64,000 bases of DNA from Diphasiastrum complanatum (Eukaryota; Streptophyta; Lycopodiopsida; Lycopodiales; Lycopodiaceae), in assembly GCA_029204225.1 (NCBI GenBank), contig CM055101.1, forward strand, positions 30,904,519 to 30,968,518, given 5' to 3'. The notes beneath the pieces were generated by a model. The model was not told where the DNA came from. It saw only the letters and a list, made by a program, of their open reading frames with translations, and made no database searches. Below are positions 11,218 through 22,517 of the stretch, in pieces (the first letter of the stretch is position 1; each line of letters opens with the position of its first letter). The position numbers were made by a program, and so were the translations under genes.

Positions 11218-12121
11218 ATGTCCTTGTTGGAACCAAGTGAAAGATTGTCCACTTCAAACTATTCAATTTGGAAAATGAGGATGGAGTCCATCTTGATCCT
11301 TGAAGACGTGATGGACATAGTTCTTGGCCTTGAAGAAGAACCACAAGTTCTTCAAGAGGTTCAAAAATACAAAAAGAGAGCTAGGATGGCTCTCCACTAC
11401 ATTAAGATGAATGTCTCTAATGAGATATTGAGGGAGATAGGTACTTGTACAATAGCCAAAGAAGCTTGGGATTGTCTCAAGACCATATATGAGGCTAAGA
11501 ATACCTCTAGGCTTCTCACTCTTAGGAATCAAATCTTTCAAAGTAGCCAAAAGAGTGATGAGAGTGCATCTAGTTATGTTTTGAGAGTAAAAGATATTCA
11601 TAAAGAACTTGCTTGTATTGGTGATTCCATCAATCAAAATGAGCTAGTTCAAGTCATTTTTCAATGGCTTGAGAAGTGGATTTGATAACCTTGTCCAATC
11701 CTATGCCATTAAGGAGGAGCTACCAAGTTTGGAGGCTCTCGAAAGTGTGCTAATTTCCAAAGAATCAAGACAATAGTACAAGCTCTTGAGGATGGACAAG
11801 CTCTTTCTCACTCATAATGATGGCAAAGCTCTCTTTGCCAAAGCTCTCTTTGCCAAGGATAAGCACAAAGGAAGGAGCAAGAAACAACATCAACAATCCT
11901 CAAGCAAGGACAAAGTCAAATCCAAAGACAAAGATGAGGAGGAAGATGATTCCTCTAATGCTTGATCATCCAAGCTCAAGAAGAAGAAGATCAAGTGCTT
12001 TTATTATGGCAAGAAAGGCCATTATGCAACCAATTGCTTCAAGAAGAAGAATCAACTCAAGCAAGCCAACATTACCAATGAGAAGGAAGACACTATTGCA
12101 AGTGATGGAGAGGGAACTCTT
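11218..12121 (+). pseudogene. Element B gag, broken
   Basis: ATG at 11218 opens a copia gag (UBN2/DUF4219 type): MSLLEPSERLSTSNYSIWKM, then RMESILILEDVMDIVLGLEEE, EAWDCLKTIYEAKN. The frame ends at 11685 after a frameshift near 11660. The true frame continues as SGFDNLVQSYAIKEELPSLE and meets TAG at 11774 and TGA at 11963 before a knuckle CFYYGKKGHYATNC, in which the second cysteine of the usual CX2CX4HX4C is tyrosine. In an intact relative, gag and pol would form one polyprotein. Gag would package the RNA in cytoplasmic particles. Confidence 0.9.
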
Positions 12122-15100
12122 ATGGTCTCTAGTTTCTCATCTACTCCTTTCAAGAAGGACGGCCTATGGTATATTGATAGTGGAGCCTCTTCACATATGT
12201 GTAGCTCCAAGGACACTTTCTCTTATATTGCACCTTATGATGGAGTCAAGAAATCAATATACACTGCAAATGATTTTGAATGTCCTATTGAAGGCATAGG
12301 GAATATTCCCTTGAAGCTTGCATCCTCTAAAGTTCTTTCTCTCTCTAAAGTTCTTTATGTACCTAAGCTTACTAAGAATCTTATTAGTGTTGGCCAATTG
12401 CGTGATAATGGCCTTGATGTAAAATTCAATGTTGATACTTGCACTATCAAAAAGAATGATGAGATACTTGCATTAGGATCTAGATTTGGAGGCATCTATA
12501 AACTAGATCCAAATGAGTATGTGAATGCTTGTAATGTTGCTCTTGTGAACAAGCTCTCTATGGAGGAATTATGGCATAGGAGGTTGGGACATCCCAACTA
12601 CAAATCCATGCTCTCTATGATCAAAGAAGCCAAAGCTATTGGCTTGCCAAAGTCATTCTCCAAGAAGATCAAGCCTTGTGAGGCTTGTGCTATTGCTAAA
12701 TCTCACAAAAAGTCATTTACAAGATGTTCTATCAAAAGCAAGCATCCTTTGGAGTTAATCCACTTGGATGTGCATTTCTCATCAACTACAAGCAAGGGAG
12801 GAGCCACTTGTTTTGTTACTTTCATTGATGATTTCACAAGATTCACTTGGATATATCTTCTTGCTTCTAAATCTATGGTGTTTGATCATTTCCTTATTTT
12901 CAAAGCTTATGTAGAGAAGAAATTCTCATTCAAGATTAAAGCTCTTAGAAGTGATGGAGGTGGTGAATATATCTCCAATAAATTTCAAGATTTTTGTGAG
13001 CTTGAAGGCATCAAAAGAGAGTTCTCTTGTGCCTACTCTCCATCTCAAAATGGAGTGGCCAAGAGAAAGAATAGATCTCTATGTGAATGTGCAAAATCTA
13101 TGAGAATTGAGGCATCTTTTCCCAAAGATTTTTGGGAAGAAGCCATTTATTGTGCAGATTATCTTTGCAATAGGCTCCCACATATAGCTCTTGGAGGAAA
13201 ATCACCATATGAAATCTTATATTTGAAGAAGCCTAAGGTTGATCACCTTAGAGTTTTTGGATGCATATGCTTTGTCCATATTTCCTTGGAAACAAGGAAG
13301 AATGAAGATCCTAGTGCATGCAAAGGGATCATGGTTGGATACTCATCCACCAAGAAGGCCTATAGAGTCTGTATACTCTCTACTTCTCAAGTTATTGAAA
13401 GTAGAGATGTTGACTTTCATGAAGATCAACACTCATCTTTTGAAGAGGCCGAGATCAAGAAGTCTATGGATGCATCACCAATTATTGATTTTGAAGACAA
13501 TCATGATGTGATGGGGTCGAGATTTGAAGAAGACTCTCCTCGAATTTTCTCACCAAGAAGATCCATGAGAGATAGATCCGAGCCTAAGAGGCTCTCATAT
13601 GTTGACAAAGGCAAACAAGTGGATCCTGATTCCACTAATTATGTTTTTTATGTCTCTCATGAAGAGCCAAAGAATGTACAAGAGGCACTTAATACCAAGG
13701 AGTGGTATGATGCCATGAAGCAAGAATATGATACATTGATCACCAAAAATACTTGGGAGCTTGTGGATCCTCCATCCAACAAGCATGTGATTGGTTGCAA
13801 GTGGGTATTTCGGATCAAGTTCAATCATGATGGCACCATCAACAAGCATAAAGCAAGATTATGTGCCAAAGGATTTGCTCAAATCCATGGCCTTGATTAT
13901 GAGGAGACCTTTGCACCCGTTGCAAAGATGGTGACAATAAGAATTCTTATTTCTCTTGCTTGTTTCTTTAAGTGGAAGGTGTTCCAATTAGATGTATCCA
14001 ATGCTTTTCTAAATGGTTATCTTGAGGAGGAGATCTATATGAAACAACCTCAAGGATTCATCAAGGATGAGTCCAAAGTGTGCTTGCTCTTCAAAAGTCT
14101 TTATGGTCTCAAGCAAGCACCAAGATTATGGTATTCAAGACTTAATTATTTTCTTATCTCACTAGGATTTACTCTTAGTGACTATGATCCTTCCATGTAT
14201 CTAAAGTTTGTTGATAGCAATATTGTCATTCTTCTAATTTATGTTGATGACATTTTTCTTTGTGGAAGTTGTATCAAGCTAGTTGATGAAACTAAGCTAG
14301 CACTTGGATGTGAGTTTAAAATGCAAGATCTAGGAGAGATTCATTACATCCTAGGCCTAGAAATTGATTTTTATGAAAATCATGTCTTTATATGCCAATC
14401 TAGATATTCTCACTCTATGTTGAAAAATTTCCATATGGAAAATTCTAAGAGCATAGATACTCCAATGGAGCAAATTGTAAAAGATTGTAATAAAGGTGAT
14501 GAAAGATCCTTTGAGGACATCACACCTTTTAGGAGTCTTGTAGGCTCCTTGGTTTGGCTTACCATTACTAGGCCCGATCTAAGTTTTTGTGTGTACAAAT
14601 TGAGTCAATTTGTGCAAGATCCTAAGATCCATCATTGGAAGATGGCCAAGAGGATTCTGAGATATGTATCTTCATCTTGTGATTATGGTCTACTTTATAA
14701 AAGTGAAGATCTATCCATTGTTGGCTACTCGGATTCGGACTTTGCAAGTGACAAGATGGATCGAAAATCTATTAGTGCATACACTATCTTTCTTGGAGGC
14801 AATCTAATATCTTGGCTTTCCAAAAAGCAAGATACTATATCTCTCTCTTCATGTGAGGCCGAGTACAAAGCACTCACTACAACTACCAAAGAGGTGCTTT
14901 GGATCAAGAGGTTACTAATGGAGCTAAAGTGCATCAAGGAAGATCATCTACCAATGATCATGTGTGATAACATCTCGGCCCAAGCTCTTGCCAATAATCC
15001 CATATTTCATGCAAGAAACAAGCACATAGAAGTGGCACACCATTTTGTGAGAGAAAAGCTTATTGGAGGAGAAATCTATTTGGAGCATGTCAACTCGTCC

Positions 15101-15205
15101 TCTTGTATTGCCGATCTACTCACCAAGCCTTTGAGCAAAAGTGTTTTCATCAAGCATAGATCTAATCTTGGAGTTATATCAAGATCAATGCTCAAATCTT
15201 CATAG
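12122..15205 (+). CDS. Element B copia pol (protease, integrase, RT, RNase H)
   Basis: An open frame of 1027 codons, in frame with the end of gag. Order: aspartic protease (WYIDSGASSHMC, about residues 16-27), pre-integrase (LWHRRLGHPNYKSM), integrase core (LIHLDVHF; RSDGGGEYISNKF; QNGVAKRKNRSL), RT (WVFRIKFNHDGTINKHKARL; FQLDVSNAFLNG; LYGLKQAPRLWY; ILLIYVDDIFL at about 14231-14257) and RNase H (SDSDFASDKMDRKS; SLSSCEAEYKAL; NKHIEVAHHFVREK; LLTKPLSK). The third integrase catalytic residue, normally E in NGVAERKN, is K (AAG at 13061-13063), a single-base change that should abolish integration. RT and RNase H motifs look complete. The ATG at 12122 is only the first methionine after the upstream stops, not the native start. 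Confidence 0.93.
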   Translation: MVSSFSSTPFKKDGLWYIDSGASSHMCSSKDTFSYIAPYDGVKKSIYTANDFECPIEGIGNIPLKLASSKVLSLSKVLYVPKLTKNLISVGQLRDNGLDVKFNVDTCTIKKNDEILALGSRFGGIYKLDPNEYVNACNVALVNKLSMEELWHRRLGHPNYKSMLSMIKEAKAIGLPKSFSKKIKPCEACAIAKSHKKSFTRCSIKSKHPLELIHLDVHFSSTTSKGGATCFVTFIDDFTRFTWIYLLASKSMVFDHFLIFKAYVEKKFSFKIKALRSDGGGEYISNKFQDFCELEGIKREFSCAYSPSQNGVAKRKNRSLCECAKSMRIEASFPKDFWEEAIYCADYLCNRLPHIALGGKSPYEILYLKKPKVDHLRVFGCICFVHISLETRKNEDPSACKGIMVGYSSTKKAYRVCILSTSQVIESRDVDFHEDQHSSFEEAEIKKSMDASPIIDFEDNHDVMGSRFEEDSPRIFSPRRSMRDRSEPKRLSYVDKGKQVDPDSTNYVFYVSHEEPKNVQEALNTKEWYDAMKQEYDTLITKNTWELVDPPSNKHVIGCKWVFRIKFNHDGTINKHKARLCAKGFAQIHGLDYEETFAPVAKMVTIRILISLACFFKWKVFQLDVSNAFLNGYLEEEIYMKQPQGFIKDESKVCLLFKSLYGLKQAPRLWYSRLNYFLISLGFTLSDYDPSMYLKFVDSNIVILLIYVDDIFLCGSCIKLVDETKLALGCEFKMQDLGEIHYILGLEIDFYENHVFICQSRYSHSMLKNFHMENSKSIDTPMEQIVKDCNKGDERSFEDITPFRSLVGSLVWLTITRPDLSFCVYKLSQFVQDPKIHHWKMAKRILRYVSSSCDYGLLYKSEDLSIVGYSDSDFASDKMDRKSISAYTIFLGGNLISWLSKKQDTISLSSCEAEYKALTTTTKEVLWIKRLLMELKCIKEDHLPMIMCDNISAQALANNPIFHARNKHIEVAHHFVREKLIGGEIYLEHVNSSSCIADLLTKPLSKSVFIKHRSNLGVISRSMLKSS

Positions 15206-15220
15206 ATAATTTTTTAGGAG

Positions 15221-15957
15221 TGTGGAGAAGTGAAAAAGATTATCTATGTTAGATATAGGGGTCTTATGTTTTTTACATCAAGCATCTAGGTGTAGGATGT
15301 TGATAGGAACAAATTTGGCATAGATGGCAAATTATGCATTTCCACTTGTAATGCCACTATTGAGCCAAAATAGAGTAAGAGGCTAAACTCGTGCCAAATA
15401 GAGTGTAGACAAGTGTAATGCCTTTGTTTGATGAATTCTAAGAGGTCCAATAGGATTTAGAGGTGGAACCATGTGAGGTCCAATAGGAATCTGAAGTGTG
15501 CTTGAATATAGTCCAATAGAATTAAGAGGTGCATGGATCAATGGTCCAGTAGGATAAAGAGGTGACAAAGTGTGGTCCAATCATAGTTAAGCATAGTGGT
15601 AGCTCGTGGATCTACTAGTATCATTGCACTCCTCATTTTGGATTTAATTGATTTGGTGATTGTGTGGATTTTGAGTGTTATTGGATTTCTAGCTTTCTCT
15701 CTCTACCCTGAGAGCTCATGATGTTTTTTCTCTCTCTACCCAAGGAGAGCAGCTTGTTTTTACTTAGAATAATTTTTTAATACTTCCCACACGTGTGAGT
15801 GAGAGTTGGAAGTGATTGAATGCATGTAGTAGTGTGTTTTTGCCATAGGATCCAAGATTGATCTTGAATCTCAATCTAGTCTTGATCTTGGTGCATCTAC
15901 ACACCTTAGGAGATCACAAGTACATGTTGTGGACAATCCACACGTGTGAAATCAACA
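15221..15957 (+). repeat. Element B 3' LTR
   Basis: Begins TGTGGAGAAGTG after the purine-rich run ending TTTTTTAGGAG and ends GAAATCAACA before the duplication TGTTT. Same length as the 5' LTR (737 bp). Confidence 0.94.
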
Positions 15958-17324
15958 TGTTTCATGTAAATTGAGGTTACATGAAGGTGGCGTTACTAGA
16001 TTGGAGAGAATCAAACCCAATAGAAAAATTTATCGCTTAGTGTACTTCTAAAAGCAGACGTAGTACTTCAGTGCAGAGATAGATAATTAGAGAATTATAC
16101 CATCTCTGAGTACTTATTTGATTATTGAAGTCAGACTAAGGATAATGATTTTCAGGATAAATGTGAAAGTTAAAAGACTGATTTGTTATATTTTGAACTT
16201 GATCTTTATGATTAGTCAAATGTGTTGGATTTATCTCCTTTACCCTCCTAAATCCTATGTTAATCTGCCTCCATTCATGCTGCTGCATTTTTACATGTTG
16301 TTGTATTTTTACTCATGTTGTCGCACAGTCTGTATATTTACATATAAAATAAGACAGACAAATAAAACGTGATTGTCTTCATAAATACAAGTAAATTTAC
16401 ATAGGCGAAAAAGGCACGACACTGTGTTTTTACACGTGATTTGTGGCAGGCGAAAAAGGCAACACTACCCTACAAATGCTGAAGGTGCCCTAATGGAAAA
16501 GCGAAGGTACCTTGTAAATCAAATTTTAAGGCATTTGTCAGAGTGTCGCATAATTCGCATTTTCACCAACGTTCATTTTAGCAAAGGCTGACGTCGAGGC
16601 CTTCTCACGCTCATCCATGCAACTGTGCAAACAGATTTTACAATGACAACAACCACTCACGATCTCCCACAGACAACACATCCACTTTGTACTTTCTTCA
16701 TCTGCACACCTGTAAAAATATGTATATATCGAATACCATCTGCGTATTCACTAACATAACAAATGGAAGAGAAACAAGCAACAAGATGATAGCATCAGAA
16801 GCTTATCAGAGATAGATAAAGTAGATGCTTTCGTGCATCGATTTTTTGTATTGTCAATAATAGGTTTATTCCTTTCACAGATTGGATTAGCTTTGTGGAG
16901 CACGTGGTTTCGTCCGCTATTGTCTTATGCTCAACAACATTATTGACCTGTATATTTTGCTATACTTAATCTGATAATAGCTCTATTTGTTCTACATTTA
17001 GATTTGTGTCAATATTGTTATGCTTTTCTACATTCTGTCTGACTCTCTTATTGCTTAATCTGGTAGTCTGTTTTTAGCGAATTATTATAAGTCTAGCTCT
17101 TCGCGACTAATATTTAGTTTAGCCTTTTGCGACTAATTCGCGACTAATTATCAGTCGAACTCAGTCTAACCCTTCGTGAATTATTCATGACTAATACTTT
17201 GTCGAGTTGTTCGCAATAAAGTATCTTTTTGATGTGTTGCTGCTGAATGTTGGGCTACGTAATCGGATCAAATGTGATTTCTATCACTAACATTCAGTTC
17301 AAGTTTGATAGGCGTAGTCATGCT

Positions 17325-18178
17325 TGTCAATTTTCAGATAAAAAGGACAATTATGATTGTACTTATCAATCATTAAGAGTTATTGATTACTCAATCCAAA
17401 TATCTATCAAGTTCTAGGTGTTAGATCTTGATCTAGATGCTTTACACTATGATTTAGGCAAGAGCAATGGATCAAATGATTAAAAACATGGATGAGCGGC
17501 CTCACACGTGTGGAGGACAATACCAGTACGGCCTATTCACAGAGAGTAAAGTACTCAATCTTAGAAATGCATTTCAATCACAAAGACACAAGACAAATGT
17601 GGAAAATACAAGCAAGACTAGAATTTGCCAATGTCACATCAACTTCTCATTGATTTGGTTGATCCCTTTATAGATCAAGTACATCCACAAGCTGTATACT
17701 ATCTAGCAAGCCTTCACATGTCTGAAGAGTGCCTACTCATCCAGATCCACCAATGGGAGCCATATGTGCTCATTTTCCAAAGTTGACTATTCTCTTTGGC
17801 TAGAAAACAAAAAGCTAGTTTTCCACATTTATAGAAATATTCTCTATAAAATAGGATCTAATAGAATCTTCTTATCTTATCATCTAGAAGCTTATCCACA
17901 CGTGTGAATGGTATCTTGACATGTGTGAGTAATAACTCATTCACATGGAAGTCCAATCTATTTACATAAAGTTTGACCAATTTGACCATTTTCAAAATTC
18001 TACTCAAAGGTCAATTTCACACTAGTGTAGATCAAGCTAAAATCAATCTAACTTTATAAAAGTGACTTATGTACATTCTTTCACATGTGGGAACAGACTC
18101 CACACGTATGAGATCCTATCAAGATCAATTATCTTAAGATCTACAAGGTACATCAAGTTGGAAGTGATATTTTTAACA
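17325..18178 (-). repeat. Element M 3' LTR
   Basis: In plus orientation begins TGTCAATTTTCAG and ends ATTTTTAACA. Collinear with 21396-22246. Contains CACACGTGTG-type palindromes near 17506 and 17898. Confidence 0.93.
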
Positions 18179-18191
18179 CTCCTCCTCACTT

Positions 18192-20800
18192 CTAACTTGG
18201 CAAGAGTAATCTATCTACAACTCCAAGAGCATCTGTTAACTTGAAAAATGAATCTTTAGCAAAAGGTTTGGTTAAGATATCAGCTATGCACTCGGATGAT
18301 GGCACATGATGAAGTTGAACCTCCTTGGATTGCACCTTCTCCCTGACAAAGTGATGAGCTATCTCAATATGCTTTGTTATAGCATGGAAGATCGGATTGG
18401 TAGCAATTTGTTGATTGTCACAATAGATGCAAGGAATCTCCTTGGCCTTTACCACTTGAAGCTCCACCAAAAGTCTTCCTAGCTATAGGAGTTCTTTGGT
18501 TGTTGAAGTAAATGCCTTGTACTCGACTTCACAAGAGGAAAGAGAACTTGTATCTTGCTTTTTGGAAAGCCAAGATATCACTCCTCCACAAAGAAAAGTG
18601 ACAAATGCACTTATGGATCTTCTCTTGTCTCCTGCAAAATCTGAATTCGAAAATGCTCTCAAGTACAAGTTAGATCCTTGATAAAGAATGCCAAAAAATC
18701 TAGTAGAAGAGACATATCTAAGCACTCTCTTGGCACTTTTCCAATGATGCATCAAAGGACCTTGCATATATTGACTTAACTTGCTTACACTATAGCTCAA
18801 ATATGGTCTAGCGATTGTCAAATAGATTAAGGAGCCTATTAGCTTTCTAAAGAGTGTGATGTCCTCAAAGGATGCTTCATCCCAATCATTAGTAGCTTTA
18901 CAAACTTGCGCCATGGGGGTGTCAATTCCCTTACAATCTTTCATGCCTGACCTTTCATGGAAGTAGCATACTTTGATTGACTTATAAAAGCACATTCACA
19001 AGGACTCCTATTTTTCCTCTCGGCCACCCCATTTTGTTGGGGGTGTGTAAGGACAAGTGAGCTCTCTCTTAATGCCATTTATCTCACAAAAGTCTCTCAT
19101 CTTGTTGGAGATATACTCTCCTCCATTATCACATCTTAGAACTTAATGCAAGAACTAAGTTGTTTTTCCACTAGAGTCTTGAACTTTACAAAAGCTTCAT
19201 ATACGAGGCTTTTATTAGGCAATAATACAATCCAAGTGTTTCTAGTACAATCATCTATAAAGGTCACATACATTAAAGCACCTCCATTACTTTCATGAGA
19301 AAATGCATGTACATCCGAATGGATAAGATCTAAAGGTGAGGTAGATCTTGTTAAAGATCTCTTATAGGAAGCTTTGTGTGACTTTGCAAGGCCACATGCC
19401 TCACACACTTTGCCACACTTCTTGAAAGCTTTTGGTAGGCCGAGAGCTAGATCTATTGATTGAAGATTAGGATGGCCCAATCTTTTGTGCCAAAGCTCCA
19501 CTTGAGTCAACTCCTCCCTAACCATATTCACACTTTCAATAGCCACATTAGCATCCAACTTAAAGGGCCTTCCTTGCTTAATGCCACTAGCTATGCACTT
19601 ATCATTTTTCAAGATGGAACACACTCCATTCTTGAAATGTACATCTAGTCAATTGACCAACACTAAGCAGGTTTTTTGTAATAGATGGAACATACAAAAC
19701 ATTATCAAGATCTATCCTCTTAGTTGATCCTAAGCATAATGGAATAGATCTTATGCCATCTATCTTGCATTCTTGATCACTAGCAGTGTAGATTGACTTC
19801 TTAGAATCATTACAAGAAAGTAGATTAGAAAAATAATGCTTGTTGAATGACATGTGGGAACTAGCCCCACTATCAATCCACCATGTCTCTTGGCTTGATC
19901 TTGGTGTAGATGCTACCATCAAGGATGTGTTGAAGCCATCCTCTTCCTCCTCCCCTTGTGCAAGTTTGCCTTGATCTTCACTCCCTTGTGCATTCTTCTT
20001 CTTATAACATTCGGAAGCAAAGTGTTTTTTTTTCCCATAAAAGAAACACTTTAACTTGGCTTTGTTCTTTTGCTTCCCTTTGGAGGTAGATCCTCCATCC
20101 TTTGCCTCGTCCTCCTTGCCTTGGATCTTCTTGAAAGGATGAGTCTTCTTTCTGCCTTTAGATGTGAAGTTTGCTTTCTCATCACCATTATGTAGTGATA
20201 ATGACCCCATTCTTGTTTTGAGGTGTAGAAGCCTACTCTCCTCGGCCACAAGAACATTATGCAATTTTTCAATTGATGGAAGTTGGTCTTGAATAGCAAA
20301 GGATTGGACTAGATTAGAGAACTCATCTCCTAATCCATTCAATATTACTTCTACTAGTTCATTGTCTTGGATCTTCTCTCCTATAGATTCCAATTCTTTG
20401 TTCAAAGATTTTATCCTTATTAGGACATATTCTTGTCCATTTTCTCCACTTCCCCTCATGCTTTGAAAGATCAAGTTTCTTATCATAAGAACTCTTGAAG
20501 TTTTATTGGATTCATAAACGCTCTTTAGTGAATCCCAAGCCTCTTTTGATGTGGTACAAGAAGCCACCTCCTTCAAGAGATCATTGCTTACATTCAACTT
20601 TAAGCAATGTAGGGCTAATCTAATCCTCTTCTTGTATTTTTGTTGTTCTTGGCTAGCTTGAGGCTCTTCCTCAACTCCTAAAACAATTTCAAAGAGGTCA
20701 TGAACCAAAGTAGTGATTCCATCCTTACTTTCCAAATGGAATGGTTTGCAGAAGTCAGTTTCTCACTAGATTCTAACATATATCCACCCATGGATGACAT
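18192..20800 (-). pseudogene. Element M gag-pol with internal deletion
   Basis: ATG at 20800 starts gag (MSSMGGYMLESSEKLTSANH), with a small frameshift near 20720. The frame to 19602 gives LALHCLKLNVSNDLLKEVAS, a knuckle CFFYGKKKHFASEC (second Cys replaced by Tyr) and protease WWIDSGASSHMSF. A second frame, 19624-19136, gives ELWHKRLGHPNLQSI and LIHSDVHAFS...YVTFIDDCTRNTW. Integrase continues to about 19000 with DNGGEYISNK, then jumps directly to the RT end and RNase H (CKGIDTPMAQ; SLSSCEVEYKAF; TKHIEIAHHFVREK; DILTKPFAKD). The missing part, between the end of the integrase core and the RT tail, is well over 1 kb in complete relatives. Stops and frameshifts add to the damage. Confidence 0.9.
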
Positions 20801-21382
20801 TGTGAATGAAAGCCTATGAGATACACAAAAGATCTCTTGATAAAGAGTGTTCTAAGACATATTTCTAGCTTTCAAAAAGCTTCTAATCTTGGCCCAATCA
20901 ATCCTAGTTCAACTTCGATGATGGTATAATAGATCTACTACAAATATCCTAGCAAATCACTCCTCCAAAAAATTGATTCTAGTTCAATTTTGTTTGATAT
21001 TTCACACACACTTAAGATCTGAATAAATCAGCCTTATAGATCTGATCTAATTCTTCAAAATGAATCGCTTCAATGACTCAAATCACTATTTGATCATTAG
21101 CATTCAATAGATTGAACCTAGATCTAGACAATGCACTAAAAACCTTGAATTTTGGACTAATATGCACATTTTTGGGTCAAAAACACTAATGGAAGTTAAT
21201 TTGAAGGTTGTTGTATGGTTTTACACGTGTGGACAGTACTTCTGTAGCCCACAAATCGATCTTGACCAAAAATAATGATGATACCTCTCTCCTTGAACTC
21301 GCCCTCTCAAGTAAAACTCAAAAACAACACATTGTCAATGATTTCACAAGAACTATTAATCATTTAGATCACTTTTAAAATT

Positions 21383-21395
21383 GGCTCTGATACCA
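21383..21395 (-). other. Element M primer-binding site
   Basis: Plus-strand GGCTCTGATACCA, i.e. TGGTATCAGAGCC on the element strand, directly next to the 5' LTR. Confidence 0.93.
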
Positions 21396-22246
21396 AGTCA
21401 ATTTTCAGCGAAAAAGAACAATTATTGTACTTATCAATCATTAAGAGTTATTGATTGCTTAATCCAAAGATCTATCAAGTTCTAGGTGTTAGATCTTGAT
21501 CTAGATGCTTTACACTATGATTTAAGCAAGAGCAATGGATCAAATGATTAAAAACATGGATGAGCGGCCTCACACTTGTGGAGGACAGTACCAGAACGAC
21601 CTATTCACAGAGAGTAAAGTACTCAAGCTTATAAATGCATTTCAATCACAAAAACACAAGACAAATGTGGAAAATACAAGCAAGACTAGAATTTGCCAAT
21701 GTCACATCAACTTCTCATTGATTTGGTTGATTCCTTTATAGATCAAATACATTCATGAGCTATGTACTGTCCAGCAAGCCTTCACACGTGTGAAGAGTGC
21801 CTAGTCATCCAGATCCACCAATGCGAGCCATACGTGCTCATTTCCCAAAGTTGACTATTCTCTTTGGCTAGAAAACAAAAAGCTAGTCTTCCACATTTAT
21901 AGGGATATTCTCTATAAAATAGGATCTAATGGAATCTTCTTATCTTATCATCTAGAAGCTTATCCATACGTGTGAATGGTATTTTGACGCGTGTGAGTAA
22001 TAACTCATTCACATGGAAGTCCAATCTATTTACATAAAGTTTGACCAATTTGACTATTTTCAAGATTCTACTCAAAGGTCAATTTCACACTAGTGTAGAT
22101 CAAGCTAAAATCAATCTAACTTTTTTAAAGTGACTTATGTACATACTTTCACACGTGGGAACAGACTCCACATGTGTGAGATCCTATCAAGATCAATTAT
22201 CTTAAGATCTACAAGGCACATCAAGTTGGAAGTGATATTTTTAACA
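21396..22246 (-). repeat. Element M 5' LTR
   Basis: In plus orientation begins AGTCAATTTTCAG (first base mutated from T) and ends ATTTTTAACA. Several of its CACGTG-type sites differ from those of the other LTR by C/T or G/A changes. Confidence 0.92.
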
Positions 22247-22517
22247 ATGCTTAGGGAAAGAGTGATATAGTCCATTCCGCTGCACATGAACACTTTCCGT
22301 TCGAGTTTGTTTCTCGTTCAACTTTCGAGTTCACTTCTTTTCGTGTTCGTTTCTTTTCGAGCTATTTTCGTTTCTCACACTCACACACCTTCTTTCTCCA
22401 ACAAACTGCTCATTCAGTGTATCATGTAGACTTAGTTTATATGATGATGATAGTTTGATATATTGAAGATTTTACTCATTTGGAGGACTTATCGCTCGAT
22501 GTACACAAGTCAAAATT

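Larger units (their letters stand above)
9726..15957 (+). mobile_element. B: near-intact young Ty1/copia element
   Basis: The element is 6232 bp, flanked by the perfect 5-bp target-site duplication TGTTT (9721-9725 and 15958-15962). Both LTRs are 737 bp and I count about eight differences between them, roughly 99% identity, so the insertion is recent compared with its neighbours. The interior has primer site, gag, protease, integrase, reverse transcriptase and RNase H in copia order. One frameshift and two stops in the gag region and a lysine in place of the integrase catalytic glutamate suggest that this copy cannot transpose alone. Confidence 0.96.
17325..22246 (-). mobile_element. M: complete copia element with RT deletion
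   Basis: 4922 bp on the minus strand, inserted in solo LTR S, with perfect target-site duplication ATGCT (17320-17324 and 22247-22251). LTRs are 854 and 851 bp. The primer site and a polypurine run (complement of CTCCTCCTCACTTC at 18179) sit at the expected ends. The interior keeps gag, protease, most of integrase and the RNase H end, but most of reverse transcriptase is deleted. It is therefore non-autonomous. Confidence 0.95.
16223..22403 (+). repeat. Solo LTR S (E1-related family) split by element M
   Basis: Starts TGTTGGATTTATCTCC, like the E1 LTR start, and ends CTTTCTCCAACA at 22403. Shared blocks include 'ggctacgtaatc' and 'gtgatttctatcac'. Its two parts are 16223-17324 and 22252-22403, about 1254 bp once element M and one duplication copy are removed. 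It has neither a primer site after it nor a polypurine tract before it, and the flanks AAATG/AACTG differ at one base, consistent with an old solo LTR formed by LTR-LTR recombination. Confidence 0.7.

Noticed and set aside
13595-13849. Reverse-strand ORFs inside element B pol
   Set aside because: Shadows of the long plus-strand frame without any motif.
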